Shown: positions 21,701 to 33,030 of the stretch, one piece after another
Layout: every line of letters starts with the position of its first letter
How positions within the stretch are numbered: position 1 is the first letter of the stretch
Assembly: GCA_903813345.2 (NCBI GenBank)
Contig: CAIIXF020000001.1
Span: forward strand, 6,327,098 to 6,391,097
Source: Owenia fusiformis
Lineage: Eukaryota; Annelida; Polychaeta; Sabellida; Oweniidae
Length of the DNA stretch: 64,000 nucleotides
Reading direction: 5' to 3'
Notes under the pieces: generated by a model
What the model saw: the letters and a program-made list of their open reading frames with translations, nothing else
Databases searched by the model: none
Told to the model about the DNA's origin: nothing
Made by a program: the position numbers and the translations under genes

Positions 21701-24700
21701 TGGTAATATTTTAAATTTTTTTATAAAAAAAATATTAGCGAATTCCCCTACGTCGTTTTCATGATTTGTACCAACTTTTGAACAACATGTATTGCATAAT
21801 TCTGTTATAAGGATGCAAAAAAATTAACACATAATGAACCTTGACATGTCATAAACATATCATGAAAAAATCATTCGAATATGCTTATTAAAAATATTAT
21901 AAACAATAAATTCTTAAATCGTGTCTAGCAGAATTATGCAATACATGTTGTAAGAATCATGAAAAAGACATCGGGGGTTCGCTAATATCTTTTTATGAAG
22001 AAATTAAAACTATTACCAACATTAAAACTTAAATATACAAAAGAGGACATTTAAATCTAAAATACGTAAAAATATGAATATCTTTGGCGACATTGATAAT
22101 GTAGAAATATGCAGATGAATTTGGTTCTCCAAACCGAAAATCATTCTTTGGTGAAATGTGCATAAACATTGAAATACATGTAACATTTAGTATGTATTAG
22201 CAAAAATTGAAATAACATTTGAGCTGCAGCATGGATTACTGAATACTGATCACTTGATGAAACCTGGCTATGGGCCTGAATAGTTATCATGATAAACCAT
22301 GACATCTCATTTCTTCTCAGCCCTGAGGTGTTTCAGGTGATGTTTCAGAATGCTGAAAGGGGGAGAATTAACCTGTTAACAACTGACTAGGGTCATGTAT
22401 TTATGTCATTGTTTACTTGGATGTTTCTAGGTGAGCAGGAAGTTCAAATCTCAAGGATATTACTATTGGCACAAGAGGCTTTTCAACATGTTGAGAATGT
22501 GTTAAAATGAAATATGTACTATAATCTGTGTTCTATAAATGTTTTACTTTATGGTTACAAGTTATTTTGAGGGCCTAGTTCTTTATTGTTTGTTAGTATC
22601 AAAGGTCGTGGGGGAAGGCCTGGTTATTAGACTTTGAGCTGCAATTAAAGATGCTCAAAGTTCAGATGTTATATTCAGGACAAGCTATTGTTATTACAAT
22701 CTTTTGTCCAAAGTTTATTATGAACATAAAAAAGAATCTGGTTGAGAGGGGGAGAATAAGGAATGCATTGTTTTGTACACGTGCAAACAACCAATCAACC
22801 AATCAACCAAGTTAACTGCTCAGACAAATAGACAAAATACATGGAATTTATTGGCATCAAATTTATATATGTTCCTCTTGTTGTCACTTCCATGGTATTT
22901 TTATTAATTTTTAAGCTTCTGTGAAATGTATTTCTCCTCAATATGAGAAACCAATTCGATACATTGCTTTTTGAAAATATAAGCTTGTAAAACAGGTTTT
23001 AATATTTTTCAAACCCTTGAAAGAGATAGATTTCCATATTTTGATGATATCATCATAATGAAATGGTTTTAACAGAATTGCATGAAGGCTCTGTAAAATT
23101 CATTTTAAGTTTAACTCAATTTCCTGTTTCCAGGCCTGTAGCCCTCCACCCCCTTCCCCTGGCCAAATGTTTTTCACCATTCTGAGCACTTTTCAAGTAA
23201 TTTGGACCCAAAGTTGTCAAATGTAAACCCCCCCTCCCAGAATTCATTGAAAAACTTTTAACAAAAGATTGCTACAGGCCTGTCTGCAGCTTTGTACTTA
23301 TACATTTTCAAACCCTGGGTATATCATTTCCAAACTTCAGCTCACAGTTGCACTTGATTAGCATTTGAAATCAATTAAAACTTGCACTGACTTATCCATC
23401 CAAATGAAATGCCATATCCTTAAATATCAAAGTCTCTGAACAAACCACTTGACAGCTTGCTTGACATGTCATGTTTTGGTGGTTTCTTTCTAGTAGAACC
23501 AGAACCTCCATAATTCAGAGTCACAATGATCATAATTTAAAGCCTATATACCAAAAATAATCAATATTCCAAATTTCTTTTTTGGGGTTCTGCACCTTTA
23601 TCAAGCAATCTTTGATGACAAAACATCAGTGAAGCATTCCTTATCGAGAACATAATAATGGGGACACTGTTTTTACGTTGCTGTTTCTGACTCATTACCT
23701 GGTGATAATTAAAGTGGGATGAACTGGCTAGATGCTTTAAATGACTACAAAGAACACATAAGGAATAGTTTAAATTGTTGCAAAATACAAACCATCAGAA
23801 ACTTTATTGAACAGTAAAGAAGATGCATTTTATGCTTTTTGTCTTTATTTTATTCATTTTTTCAGCAGATTAAGTATGTTTTCAAGGACACCATGTACTA
23901 TAGGCTGAATGGTAAAAAACTGTGCTACTCAGCTTTTCATGATTGAGTTGGCAAGTTATCAGAAGTTCAGTTGTGGGCTAATAAGTTAACCACTTGCCTC
24001 TTGAGTTAAGAATATATGTAGAGTTTCAGAAATAAAAGACTCTCTAACTATTCATATATGCAGTACACTGTATGAGAATAAAGTTTCTGTATTTTTGGCT
24101 CACACATTGAGCCTATGGGATCGACTAAGTGTCTGTCCGTTGCTCTATTGTTCCATCTGTACATCAATATAGGCTGCACAAATTAAAACTGCTTTTCACA
24201 TCCATTGTCATTTTATGCATATTCATAATTCCTATTTGACCTGTCATCCCCATTTCCCAAGTTCACACGGTTTCTGAGAATTTGCTGATTTTTACAACAA
24301 AAAGTCAAATTTTCTTTAAATACCAGACACTTTGTAGGACTTTCAAATAAGTGGTAGTAGTTGCTGTATATGCAACTTATGTCCTCTGAAGATTCCAAAG
24401 CTCTTGAAATTACAGTTTTTGGTGTTTACTCTATAACATTTGACAAAAAGTAGGACCTGGTCATTTTCAGGGAACTTTGTCATGGCAGGTTTTGTGATTG
24501 ACAAGCTTTTCAAAGTTTGTCACTATACTTCATTATTTCTTGCAATGAATTAAATTGTAACTAGATTTAAGCATTCTTATCTCTACAAATTGCTCAATAC
24601 ATGTCGGCATTACCGTTTTTGAGATATGTCAGACATCAGAAAACGGTAAAAATTACCAGTTATATTTCAACTTGCTTCAATTTGACCTATTGTTTTTTTC

Positions 24701-27700
24701 AAATCTACAAGTTTCCAGGAGTTCCTATCTGACCTTAGTTTTGAAATTTGACCTTCAGTGACCTTACGAAAAGTCAAATATTGATTTCTTGGATTCATTA
24801 ATCACAAGAGACCTACTGAGCTCTGTAAAAGTAAAGTTTTCAATGTCAAGGTCATCAAACTAGGTCACAAACTGTGCTGATTGTGCAAATCAATATTTTG
24901 GGTTGAAAGTCAGGATATACATTTCTCTATCCTCCGATCACAGGGCTTCAAAATCCAGAATATATTCTTTCTTTTTACCCCCTGCGATAAGCAGTTAGCC
25001 TTTCCCCGATTAAGAACTCACAATCTGATTGGCTGTCGCAACACCGCGACAGAAATCATGTATAAGTCATTGCACATAATAAGATCACGTGATTCAGTTT
25101 AATCGGGCGCTTCCAAATTGGTTATAGCAGGGGGAAGAAGGAGGTATGGATTCTGGATACCTGCTTAGGAGGATGACATTTCTCTAATAATAAAGGTTCT
25201 ACACTCTGTGAACACAGGTCCATGGGTCCTTCATGAAATGACCAATGAGGTATTGTTTACCAAAATCTGGCAGTAAACAAAATACAATACAATTCAACAA
25301 TTGACTATCTGCTACTAGATTTATCTAGCAAAGTTTTTTTTCAGATCAAAGTCAACATGTTGATTCGACACATGTGTTAAGCATGTCAAGCGACATCCTT
25401 CTTTGTGTAATGTTAATGCATAACGGCATGTATCTGCGAACAATATGTTGATGCAATTTTATTAAAGATAAGATTATACATGTACATGCTCTTCCTTCAT
25501 GACTTGAAAATGCCATTCTTTACCCCAAACCTTAGCAGTACTTAGAGATTGCGTTCAATTATCAGCAATATTGTGGGAAAACAAATTTTTCAATGTGGTT
25601 TGACTCCCCCCCCCCTCCCCTCATCTAAAGAAGTTTTAAATACTGATTTGTCTTTCACTTGAATATTTATAAAATCAACACTATTCGCTAACGAAACCAT
25701 CATTTACCCCTTCCCCTGACGAAACTAACTGCGATCTGATGGTAATAGGACACCATTCCTTCTACAACGTTGTACATCAATTTCAGTATTGCATTCATAC
25801 CTTTGCAAAGTCGGAAAGAAGACAGAAGAATCAATGAAAACTGAGTTGACTACTTTAATAGCCATTTACTCTCTCTCGCCCTAAATTGAATCATGAGGTG
25901 CACATTGATTGATTTGTGTGATTCCTGTCAGTTGGATTGATTGGGTGATTGATTGATTAATTCATTTGGTTGATTGATTGATTGATTGATAATTGATTGA
26001 TTGATGTATTGACATTGTGTATTTGCAGGACTAAGAGGCACACATATGCAGCACGCCTATGACTTCTATAAACCAGATATGGCTTCAGAATATCCTGTAG
26101 TTGATGGGAAACTCTCAATACAGTGCTACCTGGGTGCATTAGATAAATGTTATAGTTACTACAAGGATAAATGGAGGGCAAAGAATAAAGGTATGAGACC
26201 CCTAAAATGGTTATGACCCATCTCAATTTGGAAGAACTTTGTTCTGGGCCCTTACCCTTGAAACACTCAGATGAATGTGTAGTAATTTGTATAATGGAAT
26301 ATCTTGAAAATTTGGATATTTTGAGCATTTGTCCATTTGTCAACAAAATACATTGTCAGATAAGAAAAATGAAACTTTGCAACACAGTTTAATATCCTGG
26401 AGAACACTGCTATATAAACAAATAGACTATGAATTCGAGTAATTTGTTTTTTGTAAAATAAAACCAGGCTCAAAACTTAGTTTACAGGGACTAAAGTACA
26501 TTCTGTATGTACAAGTTTAGGGTCCAGGTCAAGCCAACATTCTTTAACGCAATTATTTAAATTATTTGTAATTTATTCTACTTAATTCAATATCAATGTA
26601 TTTAAAAATAAATTGATTTAAGTTTAGAAAATCATTTGACATTTTGATCAGGTCTTCTATTAAATCTTCTATCATATTTATTAATAGTAAAGAATTACAG
26701 CCACTTAAAGTTCATAATGATATGATAAAACAGTGTCACTCTAGTCTCAGTCCTCTAATCTCTAACAACAAATTATGTTTTTAAAGGTACACTATCTTTT
26801 TTATTTCATGTAATCTTATAAAAACCAATACATTGCATGTAATTAACACTCAAGTAAAGCAAGGATCTCTCTAAATCTCAGAGCTTGTTGAGTGTAAGAG
26901 CAAATCAGTTGCTTCAGCAATATTTTGCAATTTTTTTTTTAAAGAACAAAACAGAGATGCATAAAGTTGAAATGATAAATGCTCAAATCTATATTAAGAG
27001 TATCCAATATATTTATTAGATGCCCTTATGTAAATGTGGTAAAATGTTACATAATTAAAAATATTGTTTCTAGTTTAGGACACCTGTATCATTTTCAATA
27101 AGTTCAAAAATTGGATTAGAACTGAGTTCCAACAAAGTTTCTGCAGAAGAGTGATTGACAGCTGTAGCTGTAGTTTATTTTGTGTGAGATTAAGCAGATT
27201 TTTTAAGTCAAAAAGTAAATTGTACGAAATTCTTGATATGCCTTGGTAAAATGCCATGCTCCTTGCATTACCAAAATCAAACATTCCCATGATTATATGT
27301 GATTGAAACAATGCGTTTGACGTCATTATGGCTGCAAATTGAGTATGAACATAATTTTGCAATTGTATACTATGGTCTATTCAGATTTATTCAAATCCCA
27401 GACATAACTGAGTATTATTGTAAACTTAAACATATGTTCACTACTTATTTTTCAGACAGTCAAACATTTAGTCTGTCAGACACTGATGCCATTGTGTTTC
27501 ACTCCCCCTACTGTAAGCTAGTTCAGAAGTCCCTCGCACGTCTGTTCATGAATGACTTCCTTAGTGACCCTAGCCCTGACTACCAACACAAGTACCCTGG
27601 CCTGGAGGCATTCAGGTAAGATGCATCCTCATGTATGCTATTGTCTAAAGGGATAGGTGGGCATTCACCGGGACTTTGAACAGCTCTATCCCTTGGGTGA

Positions 27701-30700
27701 GAGGTGGATAAGTTGCTTTTTCAAACAAACATGTAAATATTTTTATTTTATGAGTTCAATGGTTTTAATACACATTACAAATTAGTATACAATTGATATA
27801 CATTTCATGAAGTTATGCATAAAGTAATAATTTTGAGGAAAATATTAGGCCAAGGATTTACTTGTGATTCTCAAAGATGGCAGGCTAGTATAAGAGCTTA
27901 AGCTAGATGTAGAGTAAAAATGATACCTTATACTTGTTGAAGTTGTACATTCTGTCTGAGTTGATTATAAGCCAAAGTATATAAAATCCAGAATCTGTTC
28001 TTCACCGCCCGATGCAAAGTCGGAAATACTTTTGTGTTATTCAATTGTTGTTTCTCATAACTAAAAAAGTTGTTGAAACATATTTTGAAAAAGATTGAAA
28101 GGAGTTGGGTAAACTAGCAACAGAGAGTGCCCCAATTGAAGTGTGAAAAAACTTTTTTTAAGAATAGGAGAAAAAAAACATCAGAAATGCATAGATTGAA
28201 GTCTATATTTTTGGGTAGTATTTTTTAAAAAATTTAGAAAAAATTGTTACGGTGTCTGGAGACCTTCAAAGAGGGTGGGGGCCAGAAGGAAAAAAATTCA
28301 CATATTTTGCAACCCTCTTGATGAATTCCAATTTACTCAGCTATAAATGAATGTTTTTGATTTATCTGTCCAGGATTATGTAAATATATATTTATTTGAT
28401 CCATACATACAATTGATTTAAACAATATGTACAGTTTAGAGGTAAGTAAAGCTTTGAAAGGACATTTCATGCTTAGTCTGGGTGACATTTTTATTCACTG
28501 GAGGTAGTAATCCTTTGAGTGTTTTCACATAGAGCATAACAAGTCTCCACTCTAATAAGTGCTTCTTTAGTTACATAAATGTTATATTGTTGCATACAAA
28601 GAATAATTTTGATGGAGACTTATTATGCTCGATGTGAATTTTAGAACTTTATAGAAAATTTTGCCTGCCATTTTTGTTGATTATTCAAAATGGCCAAATG
28701 CTATTCATATAGGCTTCGCTAGGCACGAGGGTTACAAAGCCAAAGAAAAACCCCTGCAAGGGCATTATAAAATTTTAGATGCTAAAATACCTGAAACATC
28801 AAGTGGTTATATGTGCACAACATCATAATCAGGTAGTTTAAGTGATGATGAGTAAAACTAATCAGAAAATGTTTCATTGTTATTTCATTAACAAGCCAAT
28901 GATGAAATGTGTTGAGATTTTAGATGTTTTTCACCTTTTAGGTGATCTCCAAGAAGTGATTATCTCCATTATCTGTACTCACTGTTTCCTAGACATTATC
29001 AGAATGATTGATAATAAACTTAATAGTTGCTTTAAAATTATGTTGAATAATATCATTATGTTGAATTATAATATATACAGTGTGTGTGTTTAGTGTGTGG
29101 TTTTTAGCATACCCTATGTCGCTAACAGGAAGCAGGACATATTTCTCATAAAAAATAAACATTACTTTACGAGTCAAATCATGAAATGTACACTCTGAAT
29201 TTAAATGAATTAAAAATAATAAAGTATTTTCATTATTTTAGGTACTTTTGTTCTCTTTCAGTGTTGCGTGGGAAGGGCGGAATATATTAATATAAATATC
29301 TCATTATTGGCAAATTGCCAATTTACTATATATTGTAATTCCAACCTCTATGAGACTAAATTCCTACAGATATTTGTGATATTTTAACCAAAAAGGTATA
29401 TTTTGGTAGAAAATAATGAATTTTTTAATTTGACCTTGACCTGGGGAATATGACCTTGACCTAAATTTTCATACATTTTTGAAACACATATATCACATAG
29501 ATTAATAAAATAAAGAGAAAACTTGAAAATCAGGTGGGGCTTAAAATGGCCTTGTTTACCCAACTCCTTAGAGAAAAAGTTACTGCATGTGCTTTCATAG
29601 TTTGAAACTCGTCTTTGACATGTACCTTGGGAATACCATTTACTGGAGTGTGCCAACTCATGTAGAAATACTTTCATTTGCAAAAATGTGAAGTCATGTG
29701 ACGACTTCTTTTTCTTTTACCCAAATAAACGTGTCCACTTTATTATATAATGTCATTTCTTTTTTCAGAGATGTGAAGCTTTGTGACACTTACTTTGACC
29801 GTGATGTTGAGAAAGCATTCATGGCAGCCAGTAAGGGTTCATTTGAGGCAAAGACCAAACCATCTCTCCTGCTTGCCACCAATGTAGGCAACATGTACAC
29901 TCCTTCACTCTACGGAGGTCTAGTCTCATTCCTGGCAAGGTTAGTGCACTACGCTTAATAATGATGGTTAGGCAGGTAGAGTGTGTAAGCAAATGGGATT
30001 GGCCTCAGGTTATTTTCTTATTATCCTACACTTAGTGTACTAAATGTTTAATAACATGAAAAAATAAATTTGATATTTATTGGCAAAATGAATATCCGGA
30101 GGATATCGTAACGATATACTCCGGGCGGAGGATATCGTGACGATATACTCCGGAAAACCCAGTATGCGGAGGATATTGTGACGATATACTCCGCTTGTTG
30201 ATTTCCCGCCAAATTGACTCTATTTGGCACAAATTCATTTTACAATGATATTATACATTCAGTACACTCCTTGTAAGTGTAGGATAATAAGAACATCCTA
30301 TGATTTTTTTCAGAATATCATTTTAATCTACTCGGTGATATTGATATATGCACTCGTTCGTTTCGCTCTCTCGTGCAGATATCAATATCACCTCGTAGAT
30401 AAAAATGATATTCCTATAATTATTTAATGAGCAAGATCATGTATCAAGAATAAAACTCATGAAAGAAAAGTAGAACTCGTTGTGAGTTTTGGAAGTTTTG
30501 TTAATGTATATTCTGTTATGTACTAAACTCATGGGGTTTCTGCAAAGTAATTGATTAATTTAAGAGGTGTTGTTACTCCAAAGAACGTCTTTCACTCATC
30601 CTAGCTCCCTAGATCCCTAGCAAATAAACCGCTATAAAAAGAAGTTTCTCTGACTTTGGAAATATTGTTTCAGTCGTCCAATAGAGGGCCTAGTTAAAAA

Positions 30701-32104
30701 GAGGGTGCTGCTGTTCTCCTATGGTTCTGGCCTGGCCTCATCCATGTATTCACTGAGGATCACATCTGACAGGTTTGTTTGCCTGTTTGCATGATCAATA
30801 TTTTGTTTGTTTTCTCAATATTGCCTCCTGATGCCATTGCATCTTTATTATGAATTTAAAATTTTTCTTTTAATATGATATTTTTGCATTTGAAATCATT
30901 ATTACAATAAGAGGAAAATATAACAAGGAAAATATGATGGTTGTGTCTATTGTGACCAAAGCATTCCAAGTGTGACATTCACAGGCCTACTATGAATTAT
31001 GGACCATATCCTTATTTATATCGCAATACCATGATATTTTACTTTCATAAATATAAAATATTCTGCCTCATAAATCCAGTAAATAAATAAATGAACATAT
31101 ATATGCAATATGCAACATGTATATGCAAAATGTTGGCAATGATAATCTAGTTGGTTGGTTTGTTTGTTTTGACTATGCCACATCTACATGCTTCAGGGCT
31201 CCAGGGTCAGCTCTAGAAAGATTGGTGACAAGTTTAGAAGATCTACAGGCCAGGCTGGAAAGTAGAGAACAGGTGGAGCCACGAGTCTTTGAGAAAACTA
31301 TGAAACTTAGAGAGGAGACACACCATTTAGGTATTTTTGGAAATTGCAGAATATGATATTTAATTCAGTATTAGAAATGACTGAAATTATAATGTATTAA
31401 GTATGGCTGCTTATTCAAAATAATTGCAACTTTTTTATAAAAAACATAATTTTGATAACTTAAATACTTGCTGTCTGGTTTGGTTCTGATTTTATGTACT
31501 GATGTCTTTTAAAATGATGTCATGGCGTGTCATTGGTGAAGATTTTGCCCAAAGAAGACAATACTACTGCCTGGTTAATTTCTATCATGTTATGTTCAAA
31601 GTGACTAATTATTTGATAAAATATCACAGTTTTGTTCCTTGGGATTTGCTACTCCAAGTGTTGTTTTTTTACTGAAAGATGGCAGTGGTTTATTTATGTC
31701 TTCTCTTTCACATAGGAGAATGATTCTGAAATTACATTTATCGCAAAAAGAACTCTTATAACCATAATTAGAATTTGAACAAAAATTATTGAAACAACTG
31801 TTCTTTGCTCAGTTAATAGCTACATTTATCATTTCAAATTGTCACATTGCCTGCATTTATTATGGCCTTCATAACCTCATACATCTTTCTAATTGCAGCC
31901 CCATATAACCCAGTAGGTTCAATTGAAGGCCTTTTCCCATGTACTTGGTACATCACAGCTATAGATGAAAAACATAGAAGACAGTATGAAAGAAAACCAG
32001 CCATCTCTCCCACAGATGGAAGGCAGCTAAAAGCTACTGAATCAAAAGTTGGTGAACTAAGTTTGAATATTGAAATTCAAATCAAGTCCAAATTATCATT
32101 ATAA
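15348..32104 (+). CDS. HMGCS1: Hydroxymethylglutaryl-CoA synthase, complete, eight coding exons
   Basis: Condenses acetyl-CoA with acetoacetyl-CoA to HMG-CoA, the step before HMG-CoA reductase in the mevalonate pathway. Coding exons are 15348-15792, 16014-16139, 26029-26190, 27456-27615, 29769-29939, 30674-30772, 31197-31330 and 31899-32104. They total 1503 nt, exactly 500 codons plus TAA, all with GT-AG borders and agreeing phases. Signature parts are [29 protein letters not shown] with catalytic Glu94, [11 protein letters not shown] with nucleophile Cys128, and [12 protein letters not shown] with His260. There is no mitochondrial presequence, so it matches the cytosolic form (symbol by similarity). 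Vertebrate HMGCS1 is about 20 residues longer at the C-terminus. Intron 2 is unusually long at 9889 bp. The last exon may have an alternative ending (see the 62 bp array). Confidence 0.95.
16014..16139 (+). CDS. HMGCS1: HMGCS coding exon 2
   Basis: Residues 149-190, reading [17 protein letters not shown] and then [20 protein letters not shown], a highly conserved thiolase-fold stretch. Acceptor atgtgtatttcag, donor gtaatg, phase 1 at both ends. Confidence 0.93.
17641..18012. mobile_element. Partial copy of the CAGGCCTGTCAAC inverted-repeat element
   Basis: Begins caggcctgtcaac like 54643-55505. It shares the repeated caccttggtccaaa blocks, a 12-base G run and the segment around gtatttgcatgacatattctgtcatgcaa. 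The right end is decayed, so its border is approximate. Confidence 0.7.
19465..19780. repeat. Degenerate minisatellite, ~40 bp sub-unit, ~151 bp higher order
   Basis: Repeats of cattgtttacaactcatttg and gttgtttgcaagttggtt. The block at 19468 recurs at ~19619 with few changes. Open frames across it on the plus strand are by-products of the repeat. Confidence 0.75.
20250..20680. repeat. AT-rich fold-back with gatattgatat motifs
   Basis: Contains gatattgatat on both sides of gagtgagcgcagcgaatga, plus inverted tttatcccatggg-type blocks near 20378 and 20641. Similar motifs occur at 30325-30420. Confidence 0.5.
21590..22130. mobile_element. Fold-back element, arms ~250 bp
   Basis: The arms meet near 21860. 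Matching inverted blocks include cagaattatgcaatacatgt (right) against its inverse at ~21789-21808 (left), and agatttaaatgtcttctttt (left) against its inverse at ~22040-22060. No transposase. Confidence 0.8.
23131..23282. mobile_element. 152 bp MITE with CAGGCCTGTAGC ends
   Basis: Perfect 12 bp inverted ends (caggcctgtagc and gctacaggcctg) with C-rich inner flanks. It resembles 3265-3430. Confidence 0.75.
24951..25159. mobile_element. ~210 bp inverted-repeat element
   Basis: Imperfect ends around atccagaat and attctggat, with inverted ccccctgc blocks inside. Its left flank (cacagggcttcaaaatccag) recurs inverted at ~7694-7715, so it is dispersed. Confidence 0.6.
25900..26012. repeat. TTGA/GATT microsatellite before HMGCS exon 3
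   Basis: Runs of gattgattgatt just upstream of the exon 3 acceptor at 26028. Confidence 0.9.
26029..26190 (+). CDS. HMGCS1: HMGCS coding exon 3
   Basis: Residues 191-244, with [15 protein letters not shown] and [17 protein letters not shown], the conserved CoA-pocket region. Acceptor gtgtatttgcag lies next to a TTGA microsatellite; donor is gtatga. Phase 1 at both ends. It follows the 9.9 kb intron. Confidence 0.93.
27456..27615 (+). CDS. HMGCS1: HMGCS coding exon 4
   Basis: Residues 245-297, with [15 protein letters not shown] containing active-site His260. The loop before it is a few residues shorter than in vertebrates. Acceptor acttatttttcag, donor gtaaga; enters phase 1, leaves phase 2. 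Confidence 0.93.
28525..28637. repeat. Small fold-back with ~24 bp arms
   Basis: cacatagagcataacaagtc (left) pairs with gacttattatgctcgatgtg (right), with a few mismatches. Confidence 0.7.
29769..29939 (+). CDS. HMGCS1: HMGCS coding exon 5
   Basis: Residues 298-354, with [18 protein letters not shown] and [14 protein letters not shown], typical of the HMG-CoA synthase C-terminal domain. Acceptor cattcttttttcag, donor gttagt, phase 2 at both ends. Confidence 0.92.
30012..30296. mobile_element. Fold-back element carrying three 27 bp quasi-palindromes
   Basis: The outer arms are cttattatcctacactta (30017) and its inverse (30274-30291). Inside, a 27 bp block beginning cggaggatat and ending gatatactccg occurs at 30097-30123, 30126-30152 and 30167-30193. 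Each block is itself nearly palindromic. Confidence 0.8.
30325..30420. repeat. Fold-back with gaatatcatttt ends
   Basis: gaatatcattttaatctac pairs with the inverted gtagataaaaatgatattc, with inner gatattgatat pairing too. Confidence 0.7.
30674..30772 (+). CDS. HMGCS1: HMGCS coding exon 6 (too short for an ORF scan)
   Basis: A 99 nt exon reading [19 protein letters not shown] followed by [13 protein letters not shown]. This corresponds to the family motif around FSYGSGLA-x2-YS. Acceptor aatattgtttcag, donor gtttgt, phase 2 at both ends. Without it the frame of the gene would not close. Confidence 0.92.
31197..31330 (+). CDS. HMGCS1: HMGCS coding exon 7
   Basis: Reads [20 protein letters not shown], then a Glu-rich turn, then [14 protein letters not shown]; the MKLRE-x-THH motif is diagnostic of eukaryotic HMG-CoA synthase. 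Acceptor ctacatgcttcag, donor gtattt; enters phase 2, leaves phase 1. Confidence 0.92.
31899..32104 (+). CDS. HMGCS1: HMGCS coding exon 8, terminal
   Basis: Reads [19 protein letters not shown], then [13 protein letters not shown], then a variable tail ending in TAA at 32102-32104. The conserved core stops at about RRQYERKP; the tail after it does not resemble the family. Inside the tail, GTT-G|GTGAAC at 32051/32052 is a possible phase-1 donor. It could splice the gene into the downstream repeat units instead of ending here. Confidence 0.88.
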
Positions 32105-32289
32105 TTTTATAACATTCTGAATTGTATAAAGCATTGTATTATATCGAGAACAATGTTCAAATATTTCAATAATCAGGTGCACATTTTTCCTCTGCAAATA
32201 CCAACTAAACCTAAACAAAAATAATACATATTACTATTCTAAATAAGTGTGTTCATGTTTTAGTCTCTTTCAGTAATATTCTCATATTT

Positions 32290-32925
32290 TGTTTCTTTAT
32301 GTATTTCAGTCCCTTACTCAAAAAGGGAACACAGACAGTAATGTTCATATTCATTTCTTTATGCATTTCAGTCCCTTACTCAAAATGAGAACACAGACAG
32401 TAATGTTCATATTCATTTCTTTATGCATTTCAGTCCCTTACTCAAAAAGAGAACACAGACAGTAATGTTCATATTCATTTCTTTATGCATTTCAGTCCCT
32501 TACTCAAAAAGAGAACACAGACAGTAATGTTCATATTCATTTCTTTATGCATTTCAGTCCCTTACTCAAAAAGAGAACACAGACAGTAATGTTCATATTC
32601 ATTTCTTTATGCATTTTAGTCTCTTACTCAAGACAAGAACACAGATAGTAATGTTCATATTCATTTCTTTATGCATTTCAGTTCCTTACTCAAAAAGAGA
32701 ACAAAACTCAAAAAGAGAACACAGACAGTAATGTTCATATTCATTTCTTTATGCATTTCAGTCTCTTACTCAAAAAGAGAACACAGACAGTAATGTTCAT
32801 ATTCATTTCTTTATGCATTTTAGTCCCTTACTCAAAAAGAGAACACAGACAGTAATGTTCATATTCATTTCTTTATGCATTTCAGTTCCCTACTCAAGAC
32901 AAGAGCACAGACAGTAATGTACAAC
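32290..32925 (+). repeat. 62 bp tandem array, ten units each with an acceptor-like site and a mini reading frame
   Basis: Ten units, with AG ends at 32309, 32371, 32433, 32495, 32557, 32619, 32681, 32761, 32823 and 32885. The spacing is exactly 62 bp, except one unit of 80 bp with an 18 bp internal duplication. Each unit has a pyrimidine-rich run ending in ttctttatgcatttcag (two units have tag). In phase 1 it then reads (V)PYSKREHRQ and a TAA stop. Units 2 and 6 stop early through TGA and TAG. The last unit reads VPYSRQEHRQ and runs into unique sequence. The array begins ~200 bp after the HMGCS stop. Confidence 0.95.
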
Positions 32926-33030
32926 AGGCAGCCATATGAAGCCTCCAGCTGAAATGTAATCTCTACCTAGGATGTATTCATTATGATAGAAGCTCATAAC
33001 AATTAAATAAACACAAAATCGGATTTACCT
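32886..33030 (+). other. Candidate alternative last exon of HMGCS
   Basis: The last array unit, followed by unique sequence and the first clear AATAAA after the gene. Joined to the cryptic donor at 32051/32052 it would give a 493-residue protein ending KVVPYSRQEHRQ. The KVP stretch resembles the position of a conserved KVP in the tail of vertebrate HMGCS1. Splicing here is inference; the site layout and phase are seen. The 3' border is an estimate. Confidence 0.35.
33006..33011 (+). terminator. Polyadenylation signal AATAAA for HMGCS
   Basis: First AATAAA downstream of the HMGCS stop, ~900 bp past it and ~90 bp past the stop of the last 62 bp unit. It suits a last exon in the array better than one ending at 32104, although a long 3' UTR is possible. 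Confidence 0.5.

Larger units (their letters stand above)
16140..26028 (+). other. HMGCS intron 2 (9889 bp), repeat-rich
   Basis: No gene was recognised inside. It holds a GGCCTGTCAAC-type element (17641), a C tract (~18708-18722), a minisatellite (19465-19780), an AT-rich fold-back (~20250-20680), a long fold-back (~21590-22130), a MITE (23131-23282), an inverted-repeat element (24951-25159) and a TTGA microsatellite at its 3' end. Confidence 0.8.
26191..29768 (+). other. HMGCS introns 3 and 4 (around exon 4 at 27456-27615)
   Basis: Intron 3 is 1265 bp and intron 4 is 2153 bp. Both are AT-rich. Intron 4 holds a fold-back at 28525-28637. No other coding signal. Confidence 0.8.
29940..31898 (+). 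other. HMGCS introns 5, 6 and 7 (around exons 6 and 7)
   Basis: Introns of 734, 424 and 568 bp. Intron 5 holds the fold-back element at 30012-30296 and another at 30325-30420. Confidence 0.85.
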
